A stretch of DNA of 64,000 nucleotides, from positions 1 to 64,000 of the forward strand of contig NZ_NBVR01000026.1 in NCBI RefSeq assembly GCF_002607735.1, in the 5' to 3' direction. The notes under the pieces were generated by a model that did not search any database, was not told the origin of the DNA, and was given only the letters and a program-made list of their open reading frames with translations. Each line of letters starts with the position of its first letter. Position 1 is the stretch's first letter. The stretch comes from Proteus alimentorum. GTDB taxonomy: Bacteria; Pseudomonadota; Gammaproteobacteria; Enterobacterales; Enterobacteriaceae. Shown one piece after another: positions 11,683-21,531 of this stretch. The position numbers were made by a program, and so were the translations under genes.

Positions 11683-13395
11683 TTAATAATTAAAGTTAAT
11701 ACTAAATCCCAAATTAACATGATCCGTTTTAAAACCATCGGGTTTAGATAATGGCGTACCAATAAATGAGTCATATTTTATTGTGGATGAAAATAACGAA
11801 CCTTTTATACCCACAACACCACCAGCAAGATGTTTGCCTAATAATCGAGGATTATCCGTGTTTGTTTTTAACTCACCGTAATCTGCACCGAGATAAATAA
11901 ACTGTTCCGATGCAGGATATCGCCAACTCAATGTATTTTGCAAAAACCAACCTTCATTTGCACTGAGTGTTCTTTCACCATCAAATCCACGAATAGTCCA
12001 ACGATTACCAATTGCAAACTGATCAATGGGTGTTAATGCATCGTGTGTCATTTGTTTGCGATAACTTGCTTGATATTTAAACTGCTGCTGAGCAATAGAT
12101 ATTGGAATATCTAATTCAGCACGCCATGTTAAAATATTAGCTTTATCTGTTGCATAGTAATTATCAAGATACTTTTCTTCATAGGCAGCCATTGAACCAA
12201 ACCAGCGTGTTCCTTTTTGGTAATTTATGCTAGCTTCCAAAGTTCCCAAACTGAAATATTGACGATGAGAGAGATTCATTAACCAATGACTAATTCGTCG
12301 GCGTTGTATTTCAATTTCAGTATTATCAATATAATTTCGTAAGACTTTAGCTTGAACACCATAACGTAATGTCGTTTTACTATTCTGATTACGAAAAAGA
12401 ATGTATGACACACCTACATTAATGCTGTCACTTTCGCCTGAATAGAGAATATCTTTAATATGACCTGCTACTGTTTGAGAATAATCATATTTAGAGGCGT
12501 TAATATCAAATAACCAATAGCCAAAAGGAACTGAATAATGCGCCATAATATTTTGGTTATTCTTACTACCAACAAAATCTAAATCACGTTCTGTTGATAA
12601 ATAGAACAAATCACTCATCGCTAAAGGATTATCTAGCGCTAACATTAAGCCACCTTGATAACGCCCCGTTGCGGGTGATCCTGCATCATTGATCCATAAT
12701 GAAGTATGCCAAAAACGAGATTGTTTTCGTTTTATCACAATATCGCTTTCACCCGCATTTTCACCTGGTTTAATTTCCATTTCAGCACTAACAACGGGTA
12801 ATCGTTGTAGGTTTTCTAACCCTTGTTCAATATCACGTAAATCGAGTAGCTGTTTTTTATGTGCAGGCATACTGGTATACAACAAGGCATATTTATCAGA
12901 ATCATCAGTGAACTTAACATTGCGAATAATGCCGGGAACTATTGTTAAATATAATGTTCCGCGACTAATATCTTGTTCTGGTACAACAATGCGTGTTGTG
13001 ATCCATCCATGTATTAATAGGCGATTTTGCATACGGGTGACAACAGTATTTATTCCGCTGATCCCCAAACATTGCCCTATAAATTCAGTTTTAAAAAGAG
13101 GTAAGTTAACCCAATGAGGAATAACCTCTGCATTGGTTATTTCAATATGTTCTATTTGAAAACAGAGCTTTTCTTCCGTTTCATTCTCTTTTTCTTCATA
13201 TTGGCTAATATCAAAATATATATTAGGTGTTTCAGGTGTTAATTGTTGATAAAGAGCCTCTTGTTGACTTTGATTATGCTGTTGTTGCTGGTTAAAGATT
13301 TCAGTCGCTTTTTCAGAAACATCTGCTGAAGATATGGGAATATTAAATAGCGTAAAAAATACCCATAATTTTAAAAAGAGTATGATTTTTTTCAT
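11683..13395 (-). CDS. TpsB/CdiB-type outer-membrane transporter of the exoprotein
   Basis: Product of 570 residues in the FhaC/ShlB/CdiB family: an outer-membrane beta-barrel that secretes the partner TpsA protein. The ATG at 13395 (MKKIILFLKLW...) is chosen over an in-frame TTG three codons upstream because it begins a normal signal peptide (MKKIILFLKLWVFFTLFNIPISSA). A Gln-rich linker (FNQQQQHNQSQQEA) follows, then the POTRA region (about residues 70-230) and the barrel. The barrel contains the conserved loop-6 motif IRGFDGE, in the second half of the protein. The chain ends in NFNY, an aromatic barrel C-terminus. It lies 81 bases upstream of the exoprotein start in the same direction, the standard tpsB-tpsA or cdiB-cdiA order, so co-transcription is likely. 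Confidence 0.93.
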   Translation of the reverse strand: MKKIILFLKLWVFFTLFNIPISSADVSEKATEIFNQQQQHNQSQQEALYQQLTPETPNIYFDISQYEEKENETEEKLCFQIEHIEITNAEVIPHWVNLPLFKTEFIGQCLGISGINTVVTRMQNRLLIHGWITTRIVVPEQDISRGTLYLTIVPGIIRNVKFTDDSDKYALLYTSMPAHKKQLLDLRDIEQGLENLQRLPVVSAEMEIKPGENAGESDIVIKRKQSRFWHTSLWINDAGSPATGRYQGGLMLALDNPLAMSDLFYLSTERDLDFVGSKNNQNIMAHYSVPFGYWLFDINASKYDYSQTVAGHIKDILYSGESDSINVGVSYILFRNQNSKTTLRYGVQAKVLRNYIDNTEIEIQRRRISHWLMNLSHRQYFSLGTLEASINYQKGTRWFGSMAAYEEKYLDNYYATDKANILTWRAELDIPISIAQQQFKYQASYRKQMTHDALTPIDQFAIGNRWTIRGFDGERTLSANEGWFLQNTLSWRYPASEQFIYLGADYGELKTNTDNPRLLGKHLAGGVVGIKGSLFSSTIKYDSFIGTPLSKPDGFKTDHVNLGFSINFNY

Positions 13396-13558
13396 ATTAT
13401 GCAATAAATAGATTCTGTGCTTTTAATTGTATTAATTTAGGATACATCTAATCTTTAACATTATTGATATTATAATATATAAAGTAAATATCAATAATTG
13501 AATAACAAATAAAATACCGTGACTTTAACAATATAAAGATTAAAAAAATCAACCTATG

Positions 13559-14170
13559 TTAAAAAATTAGCCGTATATAATAACAAAAACCACTTAATAA
13601 ATTTATTAATGTTAATCTCAATAAATTATAAAAATTAAAATAATTTATTATTGGAATATTTATTCCATTTAAAGTAAAGACTTTCCTATCAGGCGTCAAA
13701 ACATCAATAAGATTATTATTTTGTCGAAAAAATTGTCCCCCGTACATACTTTCGAAGGTATTACCAAAATTTGATAAACTTACTGAAAAATTAAATTCAG
13801 GAGTGACGTAAACGGCCGTATTATTATTTGACGAGTGTGTTAACTTTAAACCATATTTATTAGGGTGATTAGGGATTTCAGTAACAAATTGTGCATTACA
13901 TCTATCATCTTGCTGACTTAATGAAATAATTGCAAAATTTGTTGCCCATGCGCTACTACCACTTCCCGAATAAACAGGGGTTGCATTAAAAGAAGTCGTT
14001 CCCGACAAACTTCCTGATATTTGTTGCGACTGTGAGGGATTAATATTCATATCAATCTCTCCAGTTAAATTTAACGTCATTGATCCCTTTGATGTTGCCG
14101 CTATTGCATCAAATATAGGGGTAATTAACATCGAAACCAATGGTATCATCATCAATGTACGAATTTTCAT
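13559..14170 (-). CDS. Secreted protein of a decayed fimbrial locus (possible adhesin or minor subunit)
   Basis: Product of 203 residues from ATG 14170 (MKIRTLMMIPLVSM...), preceded by AGGA 10 bases upstream. An in-frame TTG six codons earlier is less likely. A signal peptide ends near FDAIAA. The mature part is Ser/Asn-rich and looks like beta-structure, with two Cys (DDRCNAQ and GFCYY). I do not recognise a named family. It starts 39 bases after the usher fragment and on the same strand, which is where chaperone-usher operons encode tip or minor subunits, so a fimbrial role is inferred from position. No chaperone gene is nearby and the usher is broken, so it is probably not assembled by its own locus. 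Confidence 0.6.
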   Translation of the reverse strand: MKIRTLMMIPLVSMLITPIFDAIAATSKGSMTLNLTGEIDMNINPSQSQQISGSLSGTTSFNATPVYSGSGSSAWATNFAIISLSQQDDRCNAQFVTEIPNHPNKYGLKLTHSSNNNTAVYVTPEFNFSVSLSNFGNTFESMYGGQFFRQNNNLIDVLTPDRKVFTLNGINIPIINYFNFYNLLRLTLINLLSGFCYYIRLIF

Positions 14171-14209
14171 CTTAGTGCATCCTATCAATTAAATAAGGAT
14201 TGGCATTTC

Positions 14210-15607
14210 TTATTCACAAGAAAGCGACATTGTTCTTATTGGTTGCTTACTATTCACTTCAATATCACCCAACCCTTGATATGAAATATGGCAACTTTGT
14301 TGATTTCTATTACCCCATTTGATCAACAGTTCCCCATCTGAAGGTAATCCACTCATATACAGTTGCCCGTTCTCCCCGACAATTCCCGTATTAATCTCGT
14401 TAGGATTTTCTTTATCTATTAATGTGGCAATAGCACCGAATGGCACAATGCCTTGGCTACGATTAATATTGAGAATGGCCTGAAAACCAATTTTAGTTTT
14501 AAAGACAACTTTTACTATTGCCCCTTTTGTTGGCACAACATTTTGAGAGGTTGTTTTTAATGTAACGTCATCAGGTAATGTATTTACGTTTAATCCAACA
14601 GTATTTTCTCGATATTCAGATAAGTATGGAGATAAAGCATATCCTTGACGATTGATTGCACCATTACCTGAATTTAATTCTGTTCCTTTGGCGCCTTGAG
14701 CTTCAATAATCGCCATACTATTTCCCATACTTCTACCTAATAAAACACCACCAGAATGGAGAAGTCGTCCCCCATTCATACTGCCGTTCACACTGTAATA
14801 ATCACTTGAATAGTTATAATTCAGCGAACTAGTGCCATAATTACCAGAGTAGTTTGCATATAAAGAACCATTATTAGGTTGATTCTGGTTCGCCCAAGAT
14901 TGTGCAACACCATAAGATAATGCGTTATCAAAAGCGCTTCCTGATAACCCAACTTGCTGGTTTGTACGCCCATGATTATCATGAGTTAACATATAAGTAC
15001 TGTTAAAATTACTCGCCATCGGATTATTGCTAAAGAGACTAAATGGAATATTAACGTTAAGGTTAATTTGTCTATTTTCCGGCCAGCTATCTTTTGATTT
15101 TATACGGTCAATACTATAGTTGATCCCGAAGCTAACGCCTTTTAGATAACCATTATAACCTGTTGTTAACTGAGTGAGTTTTTCATTTTGTTCCCAATAA
15201 TTATAGTAACTACCTGACAGATAAATACTGCCATAGTTTCCTAATGTTTGAGAAAGTGATGTGGTAAAACGGCTCTTTTCGCGTTCACCTAACCAAGGTG
15301 ATGTTCCTTCTTTTAACTGATAATCTGCTGTATTAAATTGGTTAAAATCATAATAGTGCTTGGTTGAAAAACGTAACGCAGTTAAGTCAACAGAGGTTCC
15401 TGTTGTGGTCATATTTTTTGAATAACGGAATCGATATGATTGCCCATCTTGAGAGCCAATTGAATCAAACTTTGCATGAGCATGTGTAATATCTGTTGAC
15501 ACTGCCCCAAAATCACCGAGAGAACCCCCAACACCAGAAACAATAGAAAAATAATCTTTTGCGCCTAACACACCACCATAAAGAGTAACATCATGAGGAA
15601 AACCAAA
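14210..15607 (-). pseudogene. 5'-truncated fimbrial usher (FimD/PapC family)
   Basis: About 465 codons match the C-terminal half of an outer-membrane fimbrial usher. The segment begins in the barrel (FPHDVTLYGGVLGAKDYFS..., then GSLGDFGAVSTDITHA, both typical usher repeats). It runs through the plug-distal barrel, the SLYANYSGNYGTSSLNYNYS strand region and a C-terminal domain ending SMSLSCE. Full ushers are about 800-880 residues, so roughly the first 350-400 are missing. The frame meets a TAG at 15631-15633 and the DNA beyond is AT-rich with no usher coding. The GTG at 15571 would permit a 453-residue product, but without a signal peptide or N-terminal chaperone-binding domain it could not work as an usher. 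Confidence 0.85.
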
Positions 15608-16143
15608 TAGAATAGTTATATATACCTATTCTATAGGTGAATAAAACTAAACTTATAATTTTATCAAACATAATATAAAATAAAGATATAACTTTGTTTT
15701 TTTTAATTATACTTATTTAAATTTACACATTAACTTATTATAATTTAGAAAATATTTACGTAACTATCATTACGCAATAATTATTAAGTGATTTTTCTTA
15801 GCTATTTTTTATTTATTCTAATAACTATGATAAAGATCAAAATTATTAAACTGACTTTCTATAGTTACACCTTAAAATAATCAATCAAACGATTAAATAT
15901 AAAGTCATAATAATTAATTTATGTGATTATAGGTATTAAATAACAATTGTAATTAACATTTCATTAATATTTAAAAACAAAAATATAAAAAATATATTTT
16001 GATATTTTATTCATAATGACACGATTATTTATTTTTAAACGTAATTCTTATCATCAAAAAAGGTGTAAACCACCCTATTTATCATTTATTGTTCAATATC
16101 CTATTTGATACAACTCACTTAATACTGATAATTTAGTATAGGC
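15608..16143. other. AT-rich gap with no gene
   Basis: About 540 bases between the truncated usher and the plaP terminator. The DNA is very AT-rich and holds no credible ORF on either strand. It occupies the place where the missing 5' part of the usher and a chaperone gene would be expected, which fits deletion and decay of a fimbrial operon. Confidence 0.6.
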
Positions 16144-16174
16144 AAAAAAAATGGCTTCATTACTGAAGCCATTT
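16144..16174 (-). terminator. Rho-independent terminator of plaP
   Basis: Read on the minus strand, an 11-bp stem (AAATGGCTTCA paired with TGAAGCCATTT) with a 4-base loop is followed by eight Ts. It lies 34 bases after the plaP stop codon. Confidence 0.85.
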
Positions 16175-16207
16175 CTACACTGATTTTTTATGACAATTTT
16201 TATCGCA

Positions 16208-17587
16208 TTACTTTTCTGGCATTTGTGGCATTGGTCGACGGAATCGACGCGTGATCCACACCATATAAAGTATACCAATTGCGCCCCAAACAAGGCCTAA
16301 CTCCATAGAGCCCGGTTCAAGGTTTATCCACAAGACGCCCATTGTCGCAGCACCAATGATAGGTAATATCAGGTAATTAATGTGATCCATTAATCCTTTA
16401 TTACGACGCTCACGAATATAGAACTGTGAAATTACAGACAGATTCACGAAAGTAAAGGCAACCAATGCACCAAAGTTAATTAATGCCGTTGCAGTCACTA
16501 AATCAAAGAACACAGCACCTAAGGCTAAGAAACCGACTAATAGCACATTAAATGCAGGTGTACGCCATTTAGGATGTACGTAACCAAATGTCTTCTCTGG
16601 GAATACTCCATCACGCCCCATAACATAAAGTAAACGAGCAACACCTGCGTGAGCCGCCATACCGGATGCTAATACAGTCACACATGAGAACACTAAAATA
16701 ATCGACTGGAATAAAGCACCAGCAACATATAGCATGATCTCAGGTTGTGATTCCTCTGGATTTTTAAAGCGCGAAATATCAGGGAAATAAAGCTGTAAGA
16801 AATAAGAAACAGCAATAAAAATTAATCCACCAATCAACGCTGTTAAGAAAATCGCCTTAGGAATAACTTTACCTGCATTTGGTGTCTCTTCTGATAATGT
16901 ACTGATACCGTCAAAACCTAAGAATGAGAAACAGAGTATTGTCGCTCCGGTTATCATAGGTATAACTTCAGCATCAACAGACGCAAACGGTCTAAAGGTC
17001 CATAACTCCCCTGCACCTTCTCCGTTATAAACACCGTGAATAAGTAATCCAACAAACACAACCATTACTGCAACTTGCACAATAACAATTGCTGTATTTA
17101 AGTTAGCAACAACGTTAATACCACGTAGGTTAAAAAACGTCATTAAAGCCACTAAACCAAATACAAAGATCCACGGTTCAACGCCTGGGAATATTGCTTG
17201 TAGATAGATTTTCGCCAATAAAATATTGATCATTGGCATAAATAAATAGTCGAGTAAAGATGACCAACCCACCATAAAGCCAACATAAGGACTCATGGAT
17301 TTTTGAGCATAAGTATATGCAGAGCCTGCAGAAGGAAAACGCTTAACTAATTTCCCATAACTGACCGCTGTAAATAAAATTGCAATCAACGCAATCGCAT
17401 ACGAGGTTGCTACGTGACCATTCGTAATGCCAGAAACGATACCAAATGTATCGAAAATAGTCATAGGCTGTAAAAAAGCAAGCCCCATCATGACTACCTG
17501 CATTAGCGTCAAGGTTTTACGTAATTGAACTCGATTGTTAGCACCTGTTTGGTTAGTGCCGATAGAGGAGATGACGTTATCTGACAT
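16208..17587 (-). CDS. plaP: Putrescine importer PlaP (APC superfamily)
   Basis: Product of 459 residues with about 12 membrane segments: a proton-driven putrescine importer of the inner membrane. It resembles E. coli PlaP (YeeF) more than PuuP. Motifs shared with recalled PlaP include the start [63 protein letters not shown] and NLSVISQF. The start at 17587 has a strong Shine-Dalgarno (GGGAGG, 8 bases upstream). An upstream leader ORF overlaps its start by 11 bases. In Proteus mirabilis PlaP-type putrescine uptake is linked to swarming (known from the literature, not visible here). A strong terminator follows, so the gene is probably monocistronic apart from the leader. Confidence 0.92.
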   Translation of the reverse strand: MSDNVISSIGTNQTGANNRVQLRKTLTLMQVVMMGLAFLQPMTIFDTFGIVSGITNGHVATSYAIALIAILFTAVSYGKLVKRFPSAGSAYTYAQKSMSPYVGFMVGWSSLLDYLFMPMINILLAKIYLQAIFPGVEPWIFVFGLVALMTFFNLRGINVVANLNTAIVIVQVAVMVVFVGLLIHGVYNGEGAGELWTFRPFASVDAEVIPMITGATILCFSFLGFDGISTLSEETPNAGKVIPKAIFLTALIGGLIFIAVSYFLQLYFPDISRFKNPEESQPEIMLYVAGALFQSIILVFSCVTVLASGMAAHAGVARLLYVMGRDGVFPEKTFGYVHPKWRTPAFNVLLVGFLALGAVFFDLVTATALINFGALVAFTFVNLSVISQFYIRERRNKGLMDHINYLILPIIGAATMGVLWINLEPGSMELGLVWGAIGILYMVWITRRFRRPMPQMPEK

Positions 17588-17786
17588 TAGCGAACCCTCC
17601 CATAACTTCGGTTTGAGTATTAGATAAACTCAACCGACAGTTACTGGGAAGACTTCGCATCTGCCTATAAACAGAATAGAATGAAGTTTTTAAGGATGTG
17701 TATGTGTTTAGGAGACGCCGTGCTCCGTAGTCATCATTGCCCGCAGTGCCGCTAGGCCCGACTGCGAAAGAGAATAATTGTACCAT
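17577..17786 (-). CDS. YoeI-like leader ORF overlapping the plaP start
   Basis: A 69-codon ORF begins at ATG 17786 with a good Shine-Dalgarno (AGAGGA, 8 bases before the ATG). It begins [10 protein letters not shown] and ends ...MGGFANVR. Its stop (TAA) overlaps the plaP start, so it contains the plaP ribosome-binding site. Its early codons are more GC-rich than the surroundings and can form small stems. E. coli plaP is preceded by a tiny ORF, yoeI, which I recall as beginning MGQFFAYA. The similar first eight residues and identical position suggest a related leader. Translational coupling or polyamine-sensitive control of plaP is inference. The later part of the ORF may not be conserved. Confidence 0.6.
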   Translation of the reverse strand: MVQLFSFAVGPSGTAGNDDYGARRLLNTYTSLKTSFYSVYRQMRSLPSNCRLSLSNTQTEVMGGFANVR

Positions 17787-18501
17787 ATTAGCATTCCTCT
17801 ATCATGACAACCCTTTCTCTAAGGGGCTGGCTGCTAATCAAATTATGTTATCTATTCAGACTCAAATGAATCTGACCTCTTGGTGTAGTAATAAGTAAAA
17901 ATGCAAAAAAAAACCGATGCACTTTAAACGCATCAGTCATATTTTTAGTGGGCGCATTTTGCACGTCTCAGACTTAAATAGCAATACATTTTCATCAAAA
18001 AGCCCCCTTTTTTTACGATCTTTTCAATTCGCAAACTAAGTCAACACATAACGCCACATTTTATTAACAAAAATCGTGCTTTTATCACAACTCTTAAGTT
18101 TTAAATATTCTCAAAGCCATTACTACACTGAAAGGAAATAAAATACAACGCATTGATAAATAATGATTAAACTTTAGATTAGAATTAATGTCATTAACAA
18201 ACCATCAAAATAAAGCATTTGAAATACATTAATAAGATTAATGCTAAGATTTTGTTAACTCATGCTTCTTTTATCCTCCAAAATAGACTTTTAATAAAAA
18301 GTGCCTATTTTTTAGCAACCTGTTTTATATAAATAAAAAGTAAGAGAATAAATTAAGAAAAAAATGGCGGATAATAAGTAGAAATCACCATCTAATAGTC
18401 AAAATAACACGATGAATAAGATGAATTATTGAGCTAAATATAAACCTCAACATTTAAACTTTCCAGTATTAATTTTGAGCAAATGAAAGAAAATCAGAGA
18501 T
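17787..18501. other. Intergenic region upstream of plaP
   Basis: About 715 bases of AT-rich DNA between the plaP leader and the terminator of the iron-receptor gene, without a credible ORF. It should hold the plaP promoter. The main visible structure is a terminator-like hairpin at 17904-17936, listed separately. No other convincing operator was seen. Confidence 0.5.
17904..17936 (-). terminator. Terminator-like hairpin upstream of the plaP leader (possible attenuator)
   Basis: On the minus strand GATGC and GCATC pair around a TTTAAA-containing loop and are followed by GG and nine Ts. It lies about 120 bases upstream of the leader ATG and in the same direction, so it could end an upstream transcript or attenuate plaP. 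The stem is short. Confidence 0.4.
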
Positions 18502-18528
18502 AAAAAAGACTCCACAAGTGGAGTCTTT
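18502..18528 (-). terminator. Rho-independent terminator of the cirA-like gene
   Basis: An 11-bp perfect stem (AAAGACTCCAC with GTGGAGTCTTT) with a 2-base spacer is followed on the minus strand by a run of Ts. It is 25 bases past the receptor stop codon. Confidence 0.9.
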
Positions 18529-18552
18529 ATGACACAAACTGAGGGTAATAAA

Positions 18553-20571
18553 TTAGAAGTTGTAGTTCAGACCGATATTGTAACGACGACCTTCTAATGT
18601 GGTATTAAAATGCTCTTGGTCAATACGACGATCTAACACGTTATAAACACCACCAATCACATTAAGTTGTTTGGTTAAGCTATAGCTGGTCCCAATATCA
18701 ACAAATGCATAAGAAGGTGTACCATGTGACATCGATGTACGTGATAAGTAATCCGAGGTTTTACCACGGAAATTAATACGCGCCCATGTTTCCATTTCTG
18801 GGGTGGTTTCCCAATTTAAGGTTGCATTCGCCATATGACGTGGTTGTTTATTTAATGGCTTACCTTTGAAATCACCACTTTTTTGTTCAGTATCCGTAAA
18901 GGTATAGTTAGCCGCTAAATTCCATTCTGGCGATATTGTCCAGTTAAAGGTCGCCTCAATACCACGCATATTAGCTTTATCTACGTTAGTTCTATCACTA
19001 ACAAAGTCATAAGGCTTCCCATTGTTACCAACACCATCTGCTAATGTACAATCACGTAGATCCGTCATTTTAGAGCCGTCTTTATTGGTACGGCTATCAC
19101 AACGACGATCTTCCATAATCTTATCTTTAAAGTCGGTATTGAAGAGACCTAAACTTGCCGTCAGGTTGTCACGGTTATCCCAAATAATCGAGATTTCTTC
19201 AGTCACTGATTTTTCAGGTTTTAAGCTTGGGTTACCATAAATAACCGCATCATAACTACCACCACCCGTGCCTTGACCCCATGATGCTGTTGCTTGACGT
19301 AAATCAGGTGAACGATACCCCGTAGATACCCCACCTTTTAAGGTCCACTCATCAGCAAGATGCCATACGCCATAAACTCGAGGTGTCCAATGCGTACCAA
19401 AGTTTTCATCTTTGTCCATACGCAGACCGCCCGTTAAAGCGAAATCGTTGGTCATCGCCCATTCATCTTCGGCAAATAATGCCCAGCTATAACGATCTAA
19501 TTTATTGCTACCTTTAAGTTTATTTCCTTCATCTTTTAACTCTTCGTAACGATATTGAGCACCGACACTTAAAGTGTGATCGCCGAACATTAAAACAGTC
19601 TGATTACGCACGGTGGTGTCGTCATAATCCATTTTACGAGATGGATTACGGCTTTCATCACGCTGAACATAAGTATTCATGGTTCCAAAATCATAAATAC
19701 CATCATGAGTCAGTGCATAATGAGTCAATTCATAGTCAGTAAAACTACTTTCAGGGGCTTTTCCTCTGCTAGGCAATCCCGATTTAGAATGCCAAACGCG
19801 AGAGTCACGATGTTGATTATCTTTTTTAAATTCAAAATCAATCGTATTTTGCTCATCAGGCGTCCAACTTAAAGTACCGCCACCTGTTGCTGTGATCTGG
19901 CGGTTATAGCCATTCACGATTTTATCTTCACTACGATGTGAATATTGCCCTTGAATTTTTAATCCCAGCACATTATCAATGAGTGGGCCAGCTGCATAAA
20001 AACTACCTTGATTAGTGTTACCTGAGTCTTTACGCTCTGTGATAGTGCTGTCTGCACGTACACTAAAGTTCCACTCTTTTTGCGCTTTACGGGTAATAAT
20101 ATTGATAACCCCACCCATTGCATCTGAACCATATAAAGAAGACATTGGACCACGTACAACTTCAATACGTTCAATAGCAGGTAAAGGCGGTAACCAGCCT
20201 TGTTCAATACCAGAGTTATCACTATTAGGACGCGTTTCACGCGATGCAACACGCTTACCATCAACCAAGATCATGGTATATTTTGCATCCATACCACGAA
20301 TACTGATATCAGAGCTACTACCACCACCTGTCACTAATACACCCGGTACATCTTTTAGTGCATCCGTGACATCACGATAAGATTTAGTTTCTAATTGTTC
20401 ACGAGTGACAACAGAAACCGATGCAGGTGCGTCTTCAACGGTTTGTTTAAAACCAGAAGCCGTGGTAACAAGTAGTTTTTCTACATTTTCTGCTGTTGCA
20501 GTCATAACAAAACTTGATGCAATTGCAGCAACAACGCCAAGCGCAATTTTATTTTTATTTAACACTACCAT
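18553..20571 (-). CDS. cirA: TonB-dependent catecholate-siderophore receptor, CirA-like
   Basis: Product of 672 residues: an outer-membrane gated channel for iron chelates, energised by TonB. A signal peptide ends near TATA. The TonB box region is KLLVTTAS. The plug spans about residues 45-160 (DAPASVSVVTREQL, ISIRGMDAKYTMILVDGKR, IERIEVVRGPMSSLYGSDAMGGV). The 22-strand barrel ends in the expected terminal Phe (GLNYNF). It closely resembles E. coli CirA in the plug, and its position beside lysP-yeiE-yeiH-nfo matches E. coli cirA. The ATG at 20571 has GGAG 8 bases upstream. It is the last gene of an iron operon with ATPase and permease genes, 177 bases downstream of the ATPase gene. The substrate is not determined by sequence; other catecholate receptors of the FepA/IroN type are alternatives. 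Confidence 0.88.
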   Translation of the reverse strand: MVVLNKNKIALGVVAAIASSFVMTATAENVEKLLVTTASGFKQTVEDAPASVSVVTREQLETKSYRDVTDALKDVPGVLVTGGGSSSDISIRGMDAKYTMILVDGKRVASRETRPNSDNSGIEQGWLPPLPAIERIEVVRGPMSSLYGSDAMGGVINIITRKAQKEWNFSVRADSTITERKDSGNTNQGSFYAAGPLIDNVLGLKIQGQYSHRSEDKIVNGYNRQITATGGGTLSWTPDEQNTIDFEFKKDNQHRDSRVWHSKSGLPSRGKAPESSFTDYELTHYALTHDGIYDFGTMNTYVQRDESRNPSRKMDYDDTTVRNQTVLMFGDHTLSVGAQYRYEELKDEGNKLKGSNKLDRYSWALFAEDEWAMTNDFALTGGLRMDKDENFGTHWTPRVYGVWHLADEWTLKGGVSTGYRSPDLRQATASWGQGTGGGSYDAVIYGNPSLKPEKSVTEEISIIWDNRDNLTASLGLFNTDFKDKIMEDRRCDSRTNKDGSKMTDLRDCTLADGVGNNGKPYDFVSDRTNVDKANMRGIEATFNWTISPEWNLAANYTFTDTEQKSGDFKGKPLNKQPRHMANATLNWETTPEMETWARINFRGKTSDYLSRTSMSHGTPSYAFVDIGTSYSLTKQLNVIGGVYNVLDRRIDQEHFNTTLEGRRYNIGLNYNF

Positions 20572-20748
20572 TCCCGATTCTCCAAGAATATATATTCTTT
20601 AAGTTTTATATAGATGGATATATCGACAGTTGCTCAGAAATTAGGGTAATAAATAAATTTAATTACCCTTAGTTATTTTAATATTATTTTTATATCCTTA
20701 TTTACTGCATTCCTATATTTACTTCTTTTTTCTTTCTCTTTTACTTCT

Positions 20749-21531
20749 CTATATTTTATCCACTAAACCATCAATAATAATTTGAGGTATTCCTTGTGAA
20801 CAATATTCCAATCTACCTTGAACACCATAAACATCGGCAAGGCTTTGCGCCGTGATAACCTTATCTGGCGTTCCTTGTGCAATTAACTGTCCTTGTTTCA
20901 ACATTAATACATGTTCGCCGTGTCGCAAGGCGATATTAATATCGTGGACAACGACGACAGTAATAATATTTCTACGTTGTGTTTCTTTAACGACTAAATC
21001 CATTACATGATATTGGTAATTAAGATCCAACGCACTTAATGGCTCATCCAATAATAATAAAGAAGGCTGTCTAATTAATGATTGAGCAAGCCCTACTAAT
21101 TGTTTTTGACCACCTGATAATTCATCTAAATAACGTAATGCTAAATGCTCAATACCTAATTGTCGTAATAAGTGCATGACCTGAGCTTCGCTATGTTCAT
21201 TATGTAATCCACCTGAAGCACGCTGCGCCACAATGATGGATTCTAAAACATGTAAATGAACACCTGCAGGTAATGTTTGTGGCAAATAGACTACATTCTG
21301 AGCTCGTTGTGCAAAATTCATCGATGCTAAATCGTTGCCATCTAAACTGACAACACCTGATGATTTATTTAATCCCGCCAACGCTCTTAATAATGTTGAT
21401 TTTCCGCTACCGTTTGGCCCCAATAATACAGTGACTTTTCCTTTTGGTAACGGCTCTACATCCAGTGCCTTAATGATAAGATGTTTAGCATATCCGGCAC
21501 TAAAATCTTGGATCTTTAATCCTTCCATCAT
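20749..21531 (-). CDS. Iron-chelate ABC transporter ATPase (FepC/FecE family)
   Basis: Product of 260 residues: cytoplasmic ATPase of a FecCD-type siderophore or haem importer. Walker A is GPNGSGKST (about residues 38-46), the Q-loop is LPQT, the signature is LSGGQKQ, Walker B is LLLLDEP, and the switch His is in VVHDIN. The start ATG shares its first base with the permease stop (TAATG), so the two are translationally coupled. A second ATG follows at once (MMEG). No substrate-binding protein gene is adjacent. Confidence 0.9.
   Translation of the reverse strand: MMEGLKIQDFSAGYAKHLIIKALDVEPLPKGKVTVLLGPNGSGKSTLLRALAGLNKSSGVVSLDGNDLASMNFAQRAQNVVYLPQTLPAGVHLHVLESIIVAQRASGGLHNEHSEAQVMHLLRQLGIEHLALRYLDELSGGQKQLVGLAQSLIRQPSLLLLDEPLSALDLNYQYHVMDLVVKETQRRNIITVVVVHDINIALRHGEHVLMLKQGQLIAQGTPDKVITAQSLADVYGVQGRLEYCSQGIPQIIIDGLVDKI

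Noticed and set aside
12689..13117. Plus-strand 142-codon frame
   Set aside because: Opposite the well-supported TpsB gene, with no signal for translation.
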